Positions 41,943 through 54,799 are shown, numbered from the stretch's first letter. The stretch is DNA of 64,000 nt from Sweltsa coloradensis (GCA_024449915.1 JAMZAV010003266.1:151686-215685); one strand, 5' to 3'. Notes: generated by a model not told the origin, from the sequence alone. A program made the numbers and translations.

Positions 41943-42695
41943 ATGGATCTATCCGAGGTAATGAACATGCTTAGACAGATAAGGCAGGAAAGTAGGGAGA
42001 ATGCTGACAAATGGTCACAGGCAATAGAAAGGAGGGGACAAGCCATAGAAAGTATGGGACAAGCCATAGAAAGATGGGGACAGTCATTGAGTAAGGAAAT
42101 TGAAGAAAGTAACCAGGTGATAGATGATCAGGGAGAAGGAGTTAATGAGGAAATGGCTAATGATGAAATCATAATTAATGAATTTCATGATAAGGATGAG
42201 GATGATGGTTTGAAAATTGTAGAGATGGAAATTGATAAAATGGATAGAGTTGAGAGTTTGATTGATAAGAGTGGTGATAGTGAAAAGGTTAATGAGAATG
42301 GATTGATTAATGAGATGTTGATAAAAAGGAAACACAATAAGTTGTTTGGTATCGGCAGGACAAAGGAGAGACTTTGGATTGATTGGAATGATGGTGATAG
42401 GGGCGTATTGAGAGAAAAAAGGGTAATCGGATTTAAAATGGTAATGATGGAGATGGAGAGAGATAGAGGGAGAAGAGACATGGAATGGATGAAAATTGAA
42501 ACTTGTATGATTGATTTATCTGAAGAGATTTACAGGACAGTGGGGGGTAGGAAGCGAAAAGAAAGACTTGAAAAAAGTGCCTTAGCAAGGTTCAAAACGC
42601 GAGGTATGGGACAAAAACAGGTAATGGCTAGACGCCGGATGAAAATGACAGTGACCGGTCGTCTGGGTGGCATAAAAACGAAAATGAAAGTATGA
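41943..42695 (+). CDS. gag-like ORF, only gene of the LTR element
   Basis: 250 codons starting 206 bp after the LTR. The N-terminus (MDLSEVMNMLRQIRQESREN) is helical and Gag-like. Residues about 25-50 are three seven-residue repeats (QAIERRG, QAIESMG, QAIERWG). The middle is acidic and asparagine-rich; the last 70 residues are strongly basic (GGRKRKERLEKSALARFKTR). No zinc knuckle, protease, RT or integrase can be found before the 3' LTR, so enzymes would have to come from another element. Family beyond LTR-element gag is not recognised. Confidence 0.6.
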   Translation: MDLSEVMNMLRQIRQESRENADKWSQAIERRGQAIESMGQAIERWGQSLSKEIEESNQVIDDQGEGVNEEMANDEIIINEFHDKDEDDGLKIVEMEIDKMDRVESLIDKSGDSEKVNENGLINEMLIKRKHNKLFGIGRTKERLWIDWNDGDRGVLREKRVIGFKMVMMEMERDRGRRDMEWMKIETCMIDLSEEIYRTVGGRKRKERLEKSALARFKTRGMGQKQVMARRRMKMTVTGRLGGIKTKMKV

Positions 42696-44194
42696 GAATA
42701 ATAGACAAGTCAAACAAAGAGTTGTAAAATGATTTTGAAGGTGTGCTAATTAGTATGTTAAATGTTGTTGTAATTTTTATTTGTATTTTGATGAATAGAC
42801 AGTGTAACAAGATTAATTAGACTAGGGCAGATATCAAATATGTTTGTTAATAAGTTCATAGGAATTTGGCGGGGCATTGTTTAGAAATTATGTCAGCATT
42901 TAAGTTGAAATAAGATATTCAGCATTACTGAATTAGAGGGACATAGCTCGTGAGTATAAAAATGATTTGATGAGATACTGATTGACTATGTTGATCAGAT
43001 AAATGATGAACTATTGTATTGAGATGATGAGAGGAATTGCGTCGAAAATGATAAAGGCTACGCCGATAAACGAATTGATAGGAATTGCGTCGATATTGGA
43101 TTTTGAATTGAGATGAATTGTGAGACTGAGATTTGAATTGAGTTGATGTGTGTTGATTATTGTGGTACTCACTGAATTGATTAAATGTTGTCTTTCTTAA
43201 GTAGGTAGCGTTTAGATTATTTTAATGAGGGTGTTGTGGGTTCTTAATTCATTGTTCCAATTGCTAGGATGTAATTAACAGGGTGTTTGGAGATCTGTTG
43301 TAGGCTAAAGTAAATGTTTAAAAACACGTCGAGATGCTATCAAAATACAATAATTTTTTTTTTAATTAATGGAAAAGTAATTATTATCAGAATAAATAAT
43401 TAGTTAATTGATTAATGAACATTTTATAGATGAGTCTTTATTAGTTTAGTGCGGCCCACTTATCAATCATTTAGATTATAGAAAGTTTTTCTATTACCAG
43501 ATAAATATTTTGTTTGAGAATCATTTTTGCGTGTTGGTAAGAATATGTGTTTTATTTTTTCATACAATGCAGGCTTGTTTTGGTGTAGTATAATACAGCT
43601 CCATACCACGTCGAATTTTATACTCAACAATGTGGTCTGCTATTCTTTGAGAGAACGAGTTATTTCTGAAGGAGGGTAGTTCCGTGCACAACGCACTGGC
43701 GGAGAATTGCCTCCAGCCATAGCCAAGGTCGGCAGGTTTAGCTAGGGTGTGTTGACAAAACAGCTGTGGACAGTGACCGACTCTCAAGGTATGGATGATT
43801 CACAACGACTTGCAACGAATAGAGGTATAGTCAGTCCAAATTACTTGCACCATAAACTTTACAACTTTGTAATTGTATTTCAATATGGATTCTACACCAA
43901 GGCTATTGATTATTATTATTATTCATTATTAAGTTTTACATTATTCCATAATGAATAATTTTGATTTTTAATGGTAATTATAATTTTCAATTATTGATTT
44001 TTCTTGAATTACATTGTGGATGTACTGCAAATGGGAGTAGTAATGTAGGCAGGCGAGATGTAATTCAATAAGGTGGAGGATTTTTCATTGTAAAATGATA
44101 TAATAATGATATAAAAATAGTAAATAAGTAATAAGAAATTTCCATTGAATGATTGTATTTTTATCATCAGTGGTATGAATTAATTAAATAGTTT
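42696..44194. other. non-coding interior of the LTR element
   Basis: About 1.5 kb, AT-rich, with recurring TTGATAGGAATTGCGTCG-type phrases (43029, 43074). No ORF of note. Confidence 0.6.
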
Positions 44195-44207
44195 CCAAGG
44201 AGGGAAT
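44195..44207 (+). promoter_or_regulatory. polypurine tract
   Basis: CCAAGGAGGGAAT directly before the 3' LTR. Confidence 0.7.
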
Positions 44208-46057
44208 TGTAAGATTAACAAATTGTAAGATTAACAAGCCTCCCTAGCTATTTTCAAATTCAATATATAACATATTTCCATATTAATATGCAAATTTCTG
44301 CAATTAATTTATTCACTTCATTAATATGCAGCATATCAAGTGTATTTTTATCAATAAGATATCACTATGTAATCAACTATCAAAACCAATCATCATTTAT
44401 ACGAATTTGTCTGTGTAATTAACATAAAAGTGAATAATTAGTAATAAAACTAATTAAGCTATTTATAGCTTAAATTCAAAACTTTAAAGTAGCACATTAT
44501 CTAAACCTGTTATGTTAAGATTTTGCCGCTTATTTCAAACGAATCGGTTGAGTATTAAGAGAGTAATTAAAGTTTGAAGTTCACTACGTGGAGGTTTCTT
44601 CATAGAGGGTAGTCTCTAGCATTGACATCACATGCTTCAATGCACTCAATATTTTGTAACGACGAACGTTCGAAATCCTTCTCTGGACTTCGACCGTGAA
44701 CCAGGAGGGAAGACGCAGCTAGGTTCTCGGAATTGTATAAAGGCAATTCAAACCTCGTGCGAAACGGTAGATGAGGGGTGTAGTGAGGGGGTGTTTTGAA
44801 GGTAAATCTACAGTGGTGTGCCTTTACACTTGTTAGGGAGGAGCTAGGCTTGTCACGTGACCTTTGAGAAATATAAAACTTAGCTGGACAGGTGGAGTAG
44901 TAGGAGAAGTGTGAGGGCTGTCGTAGAGGTGTGCGTGTGTGTATCGGCGCGGGCCGCTTAGGCGGTGATTTAACAGTTGGTCAGTTGGTTACGGTCGGAG
45001 ATACTGCCTCTGTGCTCCGTCGACATGTAGTCCGATAATAGGCCTCATTAGAAGACCTGTGTGAGTGAAATCCGCAGTGTTTTAAAGTTGAAAATTATAA
45101 GGCTATTAAACGGTTAATTCTTCGGATACAAATAATCAAGTGGTATGTGAAATATTGTATGTGTAAATTACATCGTGTGTTCGGTTTTTTATTGTGTTAT
45201 TCTGCGCATCTCATATCCGAACGTTACAGTGACGTGCCTATGTCACTAATTTGAATATTAATTGATTCTACGATTTTGTGTTATTCTGCGCATCTCATAT
45301 CCGAACGTTACCGTGAAGTTACTAATGTCCCGATTGGCATATCAATGTCATTAAATTCTTCTACTAACTGTGCTGGCTGTTCCGCTCATTGAATTGGATT
45401 ACGTCAGATCACCGTGCGTGTTCCGTGGCGACCCATAAACTGTCTAGGAGCGTCTGCTTCTGCGCATCAGCTGATCGCTCTTCACCACTCGACTTCAGCT
45501 ATCACGTGGGCCTGTTGGATTACTACGGTCCGGTCGGGAATTACGCATCGCATTTTCTTCGGAAATAAATAGATGAGTACCAAACATCTTTAATAACCAG
45601 TAACTATTTAAAATTCATCATCATTTTAAAACAATTTAAAAACTAATTATAATATTTTGGATGGGTAAATAGATGTATGGATAGGCAGGTGGACTAGCCG
45701 ATGGGAATTTAGCATTTATAATAGAAAGGATCCTTAGGCAGGTAGGCTGCTATTTAATTGTCTGTATTTTATTTTATTTACAATATATCCAGTCTGAATG
45801 GAAATCATTCTCAAGTTTTATAATTTAGTAGACTTGATCCATTTTTGAAATCCTATTACTATAAGTTTTGTTTTTCAGGAATTTGTTAAATTACAAAATT
45901 AATTAATTATTATAATTAATTATTAATTAATTAATATTTTTTTTTATTAATTGAAGAATTTTGTGTTCTTCGGCAATTTTGAGCTAGACCTTGTATTTCT
46001 TTGTTTATGTAAGACCTCCTGTGTCCGGGCAATTTATCACAGAGAGATACACTTACA
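44208..46057 (+). mobile_element. 3' LTR of non-autonomous LTR element
   Basis: Starts with a 16-bp tandem repeat of its own edge (TGTAAGATTAACAAAT then TGTAAGATTAACAAGC). Ends CTTACA at 46057. Confidence 0.9.
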
Positions 46058-47395
46058 AGTATTGAACCGAAATAGCTCAAATTTGTTTTAAATTGTTTGT
46101 TAAGAAACGATTAAGGTGTTTGGTGCGCCTTCCTTTGATTATCTGGCAACCTACGGCCCTTGATGCAAATCTTTACCTTTTTTTTAATTATCTGAATTTG
46201 TTTTGCATATTTATCATAACAAAACCAAAACCAGTAACTTTATGAAAATTTGTTTCAAATAAAAGTTATAGGGCATAAAAAAACACATTGATATCATATT
46301 CTTGATTGTGTCCGAAGATAATAATGGCCGAACGCTACATGACAAGCGAGACCGTTGTGCGCTGAGCAGCCTAAAACGTTTGCTCGACCCGCTACCACTA
46401 GCGCAGTCCAGGCCATAAGTCCCGTAGGAATTTCGACCTTTATAGATTTTCTCTTCTGATCCTGTTAGGGTTATAGCTTAAGGATATAAAAATTCTTGGG
46501 TAAAAATCTGATATCTGGTGCCAAAGTTTTTTTACGACGCCATCTTGTTTTGGACATATGCATTTAGTACACACTCTTAATTTTAATACATTTTCTATAC
46601 TTTTGACTACATTTGTAATAAATCTGACGTAATTATTGGATTCTCCAACAAATTTCCAATAAAATTATATAAATTTGGACATTCTGGCACATTGTGGTAT
46701 TTTTTTATAGTAAAATACATATTATTATTAGTCCTGCGTATTGGTGCACTATTTACATCCAACTGTGCCTTTCATGATAGACATATAAAATATGGCACAA
46801 AATATACGAAAATGTAATTGGAAAATGAATAAACTAATATAGGGCAATCTCATTATTATCCCACGACATTATTGGCGGCCATTTTCCAAGATGGCCACCC
46901 AACAAATTATTTAAATTTTGTGATAGAATGTTAAAAATTTGGTGTACACATAGATCATGTTATTGAAAAATGATTTTGAATAGGTTTATGTCAACTAACA
47001 CAATGGCACCAATGGCGGGCCATTTTAGAAGATGGCCGCCATACACATTATTACGAACCACGTAAACTTCATGACAGAATCTTGTTATTGTGTACACACA
47101 TAGGTCACCCATTGAAAAATGTCACATTTATGTGTTATATCAATACTTTTTAGAAACAATGTAGTATGGATCAGCTATCGGGTATCTTGCAATATTGCTA
47201 TAGAATTAAATACTAGCAATAATTTCTACTTATAATAATTCACTTGTTTTTTATACACATTGTAGGCAATTATTGACAAGTTTCTATGTTACATTACATA
47301 GTGTTTATGCATTCAAAATATGACAAGGGAAATGTTTTATATTCCCATTTTAGTTCGTTTAATTAAATTCCCGTTGAAAAAGGCGATAGTCCGGT
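46058..47395 (+). repeat. foldback left arm, inner part
   Basis: Reverse complement of about 51105-52450. Contains two GGCGGCCAT...AAGATGGCC short palindromes (46874-46899, 47014-47040) mirrored in the other arm. Confidence 0.8.
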
Positions 47396-48650
47396 AGATG
47401 ACTGACATTTATGCAGAATTTGGTTACTCAAAGTTATCCGTTTGGGACCCATAAACATATACATAGAATTAGCTATTGGTATCCTCTATAGGCCTACTCA
47501 ATCCTATTAGCCCCCCACCCCTCAGCTGAAGGAGAAAGTATTTTGAACGATCTTGACGTCTTAATAACTTCCAGCCCTTGTAGAAATTTGTTTGTCAAAT
47601 GGTTGCCAAGAGGTATCTAAACAGATCAAGGCTTGATTTTGATTGCCAAGTGGTTGCCAAAGGTAGCCACCGAAATTTCAACTCAACAATATATGATAGC
47701 CATGCGTTCACGATGAGGCAGCCAATGAGTTACACACATTTTCTCCTTGTTGGGCAAGATATCCATCAAATGGTTGCTCACAGTTCACCTTTAAGTAGCA
47801 AGTGATGACCACTTAGCACCAAATATAACGCCAAACCTTAACCAAAAGAAGACATGAGTTTACTAACTGATGGAAGACACCAAGCCTACACAAAGACGTT
47901 TCCACATAGTTACCGATAGATTACCAAAAGGTAGACAACGGGATACCAATAATTGATTGTTAAGTGGATACCTCGTGGCACACGGTTGGTGCCGTAAAAA
48001 CTGCATTCTTCAGCTTATTTGCCTGCCTTCAACGGGCTTGGGGTGATTCTAGGACGCGAAGAGGATGCTTTCCATTTGAAACAAGCGTGTAAGTGATAGA
48101 AAAATGTGTACGTTAACCAAAGATTCGTTAACATGGCAGTGCTCTAGAGTATCTTTTCCTAGTTTAGAAAATAAAATATAAAATATAGTTGGTGTAAAAT
48201 GAAATCGCATGTCGGCAAGAGAAAAGAGTGTGCACAGTGTAACCTTGTATAATATTCATATATTAAAGGGAGTTTTGTGTGTAAATAGAAACATAATGCA
48301 ACATGAAACATGGCAGTTTCAAGTGACACCCTATTTAGGCCTACATGAAAATTAACCATAGTTATCCAAGTGTCCAAGTGTAACGAGTTTTAGATAAAAA
48401 TCAAGTGTTGTCTGTTACGAAACATCAATATATAATGTATGCATTTCAAACCGAGTTCTGACATTATTCAACACTAGTAATGATGCTATGCACTACTTTA
48501 CTATTGTGATTATCTGTATCCTGAACTTTATTAGAATTCGTTAATTTGAGATGTTTTGATGGCCATATAGGAACTCGAAAAGCATGGTCTTCTATTCATT
48601 TTCTCACGATCTTCAACATTTTTTAATGCAATATAACCCATGCATACTAA
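47396..48650. other. foldback interior, no gene
   Basis: Several GGTTGCCAA phrases at 47600-47780. Short ORFs without recognisable domain. Confidence 0.5.
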
Positions 48651-49029
48651 CCCAGCAAACAGAAATCATCTTGCCCGCATAATGCCCTCATGGCCTGCCC
48701 GCAAGTTGCCCGTACGGGCTCCGTACGGGCATGCCATGAGGGCGCCCTTAAAATTATGTCACCCCCGCCCGCATCCTGCCCGTACGGCAAGCCCGCATTG
48801 TAGCACATCCTGCCCATACGAGCAAGCCCGCATTGCGGCGCATCCTGACCGTACATGCAAGACCACGTACGCAACGCCAAATAGTATACACGCAACAAAC
48901 CCACGAACCAAAAATAAGAAAAACAAAATTAAAAAATTAATCACTTTTAAGGTTTTAACTAATTTCATATTAGAGATCGATAAGGAGAGAACAAGTACAA
49001 TTATATAGACAGAACATCAGAAGTATAAA

Positions 49030-49120
49030 TTTTATCGCCAGACCCGGACTCGAACACGAGACACCTTCCTCCACTTCCGGACGCGTTACCCACTCGGACA
49101 CTGCACCTGTGAGTAACTGG
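49030..49120 (-). repeat. tRNA-derived SINE head, reverse strand
   Basis: On the minus strand: AGTGTCCGAGTGGGTAACGC (A-box-like) and TCGTGTTCGAGTCCGGG (B box). No complete acceptor stem. Confidence 0.6.
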
Positions 49121-49700
49121 CGCGTTAGCTGGCTTACGAGCGTCTTTAGCCCATGTGCGTGTATTGCGGAACGTAGCACTGCAGACGCTACTTGCGTTTC
49201 GGTATAATTTGTTATGTGTTTTGTTTTATTTTGTTTCTTTAACTTATGTTTCATGTTTTTTTAACTAAAAATTAATATATAAAATATAATTTAAGACATG
49301 ACATTCAGCAGATAAAATGTTTTTTTTAATGACTTGAAATCTACATGGACATTTAACAAGAACAAATAGGCTTATTGGATTGTACAATTAACCAAACAAG
49401 CACTGACCAAAATTAATTTTGTATAGTAGGTGAGACTTAATTAACTTAATGTGAAATTTAAAAAAAATGTGTATAAAAATTTCGGAGAACGCGTGAGGAT
49501 TTGCCAAAAAATAATTATAATATGAATGTAATTGTACAAAATTTAGTGCTAATACATGATATTGTGAAAATAAATGGAAGTGTCATAAATCATTCATAAT
49601 AGACTTAAATAAGTAAAATATATAAATAACTATACCTTTTGTGTGAATAAGCTTACAATCTGCTCATATTAATACATTATTACAATATTATTAACTTACA

Positions 49701-50500
49701 AAAAAAACGACAAACTCGTTGTTAGACGAGTGAGTGAGCCATGTGTTGTTTACCCGGTAACTTCCCTTTCTTCCCCTACCTAGGGCCTTTCCACGGCTAT
49801 CATAGCTTAGAGTGGCGCATTATGGCCTTACAGTTGACCCTCAAAACCCTATTAATTATAGCTTTATAATTATTATCAAACTTAAATGCAAAGTCCCGGG
49901 TACTCAATCAACATGACTCGCTCACTCGCCCAAACAACGACTTTGGTGTTTTCCTAGTCTAGTTGGCGAAGCTGCTCTTTATACCCGAAATTTTTGGAGA
50001 CCTAGGTTCAAACTTTACGTGGGGAAAGATTTTCTAATTTCTGGATCGTAATTAAAAATTAATAAAATGTTTTGAAATGCATACTTTACTACGAAACATG
50101 GGCAGTACGAATACGACCAAAGTTTGCAAGGTTTACTCAATCTCTCAGCGGAATTTAGGGAACCTTGAGTGTGCAAGATTTTATACATTTTGGTCACTGA
50201 ATACAATCACGCCTGACAAAAATGATTCGATAAAAATGACTTCTTCAAACAAAACCATTGTCGTTAAATTAAAATAAAACTACAAATTTCCATTATATTT
50301 TTCAATTTATTATTAATTTCTTGTATTTTTGAAATGGTAACGGATTTTTCTCATTTTGTTAGCAGTTCTCAGTTTCCTGTCACGGATGTCTGGTTTAAAA
50401 TTTAAGCTCAAACTATTTGGTCGTAGGCCGTATGGGCCAGACAAACAAACAAACAAGATGTAAACCAGTGTAAATTCATCTAACTACAATTCTCTTGAGT
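49701..50500 (-). mobile_element. H-type element, diverged copy
   Basis: ACTCGTTGTTAGACGAGTG near 49715 and an inverted CACTCGCCCAAACAACGACT near 49922 mirror the twin tail at 38326-38706, followed by the same tRNA-like segment and GGAATTT...CTTGA body. The 5' end is missing or too decayed. Confidence 0.6.
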
Positions 50501-50519
50501 CCACTTTGCCCGTGTTCTT

Positions 50520-50880
50520 GGAGCAGATTCCTCCTCAAACATGATGCCCGCATCTTGCTTCATCTTGCCATTATGGCGAGATGGAACTTGCCCGTAATCC
50601 GCCCGCAACCATGATGCCCGCATGTTGCTTCATCTTGCCAAAGGGGGAGATGGAGACTTTCCCGTAATCCACCCGCAACCATATGCCCGCATCTTGCCCG
50701 TATCTCGCCCTTAGGGCAAGATACGGGTAAGATGGATATTAAATTTTACGGCAAATTTCAAAAGTGCCCATAAACCGCCCTAACGGCAACATTGAGGGCA
50801 ATTACCAAGAAGCCCGTAATCCGCAATAGCCCGCACTGGCCCACATTGCCCGTATGGGCCCCGCAAGTGCCCGCACTGTT
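50520..50880. repeat. subterminal tandem repeat array
   Basis: Repeats on ATGCCCGCATCTTGC and GCCCGTAATCCGCCCGCAAC. Right-hand partner of the array at 48667-48870. Confidence 0.7.
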
Positions 50881-51104
50881 CTGTTTGCTGGGAAGTCAAT
50901 TTAATGACATGACACTATAATTTGGTCAACTTTTGGCAAACTTTGGCTGCCTTTTGGCGTATTTTTAGAAAACCCAAATTTGGGGAACTCTTGGCTGTCT
51001 TGTAAAAGTTACCAAAAGGTAGTATTTTTACACAAAACGACATGTAAGCGTACTTTTGGCTTCTTTTGGCGACTATACTGGGTGAACTCGTTGGTGATCT
51101 CTGG

Positions 51105-52564
51105 ACTTCGCCTTTTACTAACGGAATTTAATTGAACGAACTAAAATGGAAATATAAACATTTCCCTTGTCATATTTAGAATGCATAACATTATGTAATG
51201 TACATAGAAACTTGTCAATAATTGCCTACAGTGTGTTAAAAAAAACAAGTGAATTGTTAAAAGTAGTAATTATTGCTAGTATTTAATTCCAAAGCAATAT
51301 TCTAGATACGCGATAGCGGATCCATACTACATTTTTTCCCTAAAATGTATTGATATAACACATAAATACGACATTTTCAATGGAGTGCCCTATGTGTGTA
51401 CACAAAAACAATTTTGTCATTAAGTTTACGTGGTTCGTAATAATGTGTATGGCGGCCATCTTCTGGCCGCCATTGGTGCCATTGTGTTAGTTTGACATGG
51501 CCTTTTTCAAAAGTCATTTTTCAATGACATGATTTTATGTGTATACCAAATTTCAACATTCTGTCACAAAATTTTAAATAATATTTTTGGGTGGCCATCT
51601 TGGAAAAGGGCCGCCATTGGTGTCGTGAGAAAATAATGAGATTACCCTGTACAGTCAAATCATTTTCCAGTTACATTTTCGTATTTGTGTGCCAAATTTT
51701 ATATATCTATCATGAAATACACAATTGGAGGTAAATAGTGCACCTTACGCAGAACTGTTAATAATATTGTATTTCACTATAACAAATACCACAATGTTCC
51801 CAGGATTACCAAATTTGTATCATTTAATTGAAAATTTATTGGAGAATCCTATTATTACGTAAGATTTATTACACATCTAGTCAAAAATATAGAAATGTTT
51901 TAAACCAAGTGCGTGTACTAAACGCATTTGCCCAAATCAAGATGGCGGTCGTAAAAAAACTTAGGCCCGGGATGCCAGATGTTTATCCAATATTTTTCTT
52001 ATTCTAATGGTATACCCTAACAGGATCAGAAGAGAAAATCTGTAAAGTCGAAATTCCTACGGGACTTATGGGCCATGGACTGCGCTAGTGGTAGCGCGTC
52101 GAGCAAACGTTTTACGCTGCTCACCGCACAATGGTCTGCTTATCATGTAGCGTTCGGCCCTTATTATCTACGGACATAATCAAGAATATGTACCGAAGTG
52201 TTTTTTTATGCCCTACAACTTTTTATGAAAAAAATTTTCATAAAGTTTCTGGTTTTGTTTTTGTTTGATAAATAGGCAAAACAAATTTAGATAATTTAAA
52301 AAAAGGGGAAAAATTTGTTTCAAGGGCGGCTGGGTCGCCAGAGATTAAAGAAAGCATGCCAAACTTGTTTACTTATCACCAAACCCCTAATTCTATGCTA
52401 AAACTTTAAAAACAAATTTGAGCTATTTTGGTCTAATACCTCACTCAAAATTGCTAATTTCCATTCTTCGACAAAAACTCAAAAATCTGTAAATTGATTT
52501 TCAAAATGCGGGTAACCCGCAACCGATTTTTTGGGATTCTGTTGGGGATATTGAGGAAACCTCC
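51105..52564 (-). repeat. foldback right arm, inner part
   Basis: Reverse complement of the left arm up to the BEL/Pao element. 52430-52450 reads straight across the point where the left arm is split by the first LTR element. Confidence 0.8.
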
Positions 52565-53198
52565 TGTTGGCGCAAGGGGGAGGATGTACAAAGCGACCTA
52601 AGAGTTCTAGCTGAAGGATGTAGAACTTCCCTAGGTAATGAGTGGAGGAGTGGACTGTATAATTTGGAGAGATGGAAAATGTTTTAAAAGGTTAGATATA
52701 ACACGGGGGATAGTGCCGAAACAGAGCTATTCCCAACATACCGGGTTGGGAAAGTGTTAGGGACGTGCTGATAAACGTGTAGACTTGCTGGCAATGGACG
52801 GGGGGCAGGCGAGATGACACGGCGGGGCGCGGAGATGGGCCACAAAAATGTTAGAATTAGACAAAAAACGTACGAGAGTAAGGGTTATTATAATAGAATA
52901 AAAAAAAAACCCCCGCGAGTTTCCCCAGAGAGGGGCGGAAGTTATGAGAGAGTACAAAGTATTTAACGTGGCGGGAGGTTTAACAGAACAAAATTATGTA
53001 ATGCCGCGGGAGGTTACTGTACTAGCACACTGCACACATTTTAAACACGTGGCGTCGATCGCACAGTAAAAACCCGGCTCAAAGTGGGGGACGTCAGCGT
53101 TTTGAAAATAATAGATGCGTACTGGCACCTTTTTGGAGGGATAGGTAAACTATGTAAAAAGGAAGAAATTGGCATTCAAAGGGAGTGCGCTTTAAACA
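52565..53198 (-). mobile_element. 3' LTR of BEL/Pao element
   Basis: Plus-strand edges TGTTGGCGC and TAAACA. Matches 59416-60063 with many small indels. The internal neighbour on the minus strand is GGGGGGCCGG, a polypurine tract. Confidence 0.8.
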
Positions 53199-53443
53199 TA
53201 CCGGCCCCCCAAAATGAAGTGACATTTTCATGGCAAATCTGCCGTAAAGCAAAGAGAAGAGAAAAAAGAGGTTGCTTAAAAAGAAAGATAGCCCAGACGA
53301 AAAAAGGGAGAAAATTTAGAGTTCTTAGCAGAGTTGCTATGAAAAATTTAAGATATTAAAAACTGTACAAAAATGCGTGCAATTAGGGCAACAGGGAGGG
53401 TGATGAGTTTGTTGGGGTCGGGGATCGAGCCAAATGGGGGTAT

Positions 53444-54260
53444 TTATAGGGGCGCGCGAACAATGCCATCGCGACCAGGGTCCCAAATTGGGGTTGATGC
53501 GCCCTTTTGGGCCCAGTTGGGGGAGTGCTTGAAGCTTCGACACGAAAACCACCATCCCCGGGTTTTGGGGGTTTGGGGGTAAATTCCCTGGTCCTTTCCG
53601 CGCTGCATCGGGGGTTTTGTAGATCTCGGGGGGCCCCGGGGGTCCAAATGCTTGGTGGATTTTGTCTCACGCGGTGCCAGCGTGACAGATGCGAGCTTTT
53701 TCCGGCTAAATGCGTTCGGGCGGGGCAAGTAAGGGTTGCCCCCGGTCAAAAATTTGGACCGGGGACTCAGATATTTCGGGTCCATCAGCGGGGTCTTAGG
53801 CGTAGCACACAGGGGGCGGCTGTTCAGAACAGCCTCGATGCGTGAGAATAGATTTGGCATTTTCTTCATGCTTTGGGGAGTTTTTCAGAGATGAGGCGAC
53901 GAAAAAGAGTTTAGTGATTTCACACCTGTTTCCCCGAGCCCCCAAAAGTTGGTCATAGGGAGGTTTTAAGGGCCTTTGGTTTTCAGGTTTTGCGGGAGAG
54001 TCAGAGTCGGGGTTTTAAGATTTGGGGGAAAAAATTTTGAACTTCCCCGAATGGACGACCCAGCCCCCACGTAGTTCTTCCACGCCCAAGATTTAGTGTG
54101 GCTGGAAACCCTCTCGCGAGATAAACCCTATCCAGGGTGGCTAAAAAGGGGCCCTCTGTGGAACCCTCAAAAACCCCATTTCCAGATGTCCGCTTTGGTA
54201 CCATGCAACGAACAAGAAAGGTAGCCCTTCGTATTTGGATTTTTTTTTCTGGGGTTTTGC
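53444..54260 (-). pseudogene. BEL/Pao integrase, frameshifted
   Basis: Core pieces in several frames: GHLEMGF, STEGPFLATLD with RGFPAT behind it, and near the C-terminus IEAVLNSRPL, YLSP and FLTGGNPYLPRP, all typical of Pao integrases. At least three frame changes. The active-site DNG is disturbed. The enzyme would insert element DNA into the host genome. Confidence 0.8.
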
Positions 54261-54799
54261 TGGTCTTAAACTGAGAAAGGTCAGCAAAACCCCCCAGTGC
54301 CCGTGTGCAGGGAAGGCACGGGGGGGTTGTCCCAAAAAAAAGGGCTGGGAGGTCACCTTTTTGGGGTTGTAGAGGCTTTGCACGGAACTTGGGGAAGGTG
54401 GTAACACCCTTTTGGATGCGCTGTCTGAGCAGCCCGCGGAGAGTTTACGATCCAATAGCGTTCTTGAATCAGCGCCCTCCCCCCCGGTTTCCGGGGCCCG
54501 GAATGGAGTGAAATCTTGTGAAACGGGGTCACAGATGAAGCTGAGAAGATTTTGCTTGGGGAGAAGAATCGGGGAGCGTGATTCTTCTGGCAGCAGAGAG
54601 TGGGGGGAGCTCCCGGCCCCCCTTTGAGAAGCCCTAGGCGCGATAAGGGGAAAGGGGAAACGCAAAGGGTAGACGATCCAGCTTGTTTGCGGGAAATCTG
54701 CGGAGCTCATCTTTTTTAGTAAGGGTTGTTGGGGTTCCCTTTAAATTTTTAAAAAAAACCGGGGTTTAAGAGCTTTCCTGAAACTCAGCCGGCTGAAAG

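Larger units (their letters stand above)
48651..50892. mobile_element. TIR element with subterminal tandem repeats
   Basis: Perfect 14-bp termini CCCAGCAAACAGAA (48651-48664) and TTCTGTTTGCTGGG (50879-50892). Both ends are followed inward by GC-rich short repeats built on TGCCCGCAT/TGCCCGTA (about 200 bp left, about 360 bp right). No transposase. The middle contains other repeats. Confidence 0.65.

Noticed and set aside
41943..42695. Gag-like ORF as a host coiled-coil gene
   Set aside because: It lies between matching LTRs, downstream of a PBS and upstream of a polypurine tract, so it belongs to the element.
48640..49008. 122-codon plus-strand ORF rich in Pro/Ala/His
   Set aside because: Produced by the TGCCCGCAT tandem array running into AT-rich sequence.
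48667..50880. CRISPR-like array of short repeats
   Set aside because: Units are contiguous and variable with no regular unique spacers. The setting is eukaryotic and the arrays are bounded by TIRs.
53084..53359. 91-codon lysine/arginine-rich plus-strand ORF
   Set aside because: Spans the inner edge of the BEL/Pao LTR, and the strand of that element is minus. Composition reflects purine-rich DNA.
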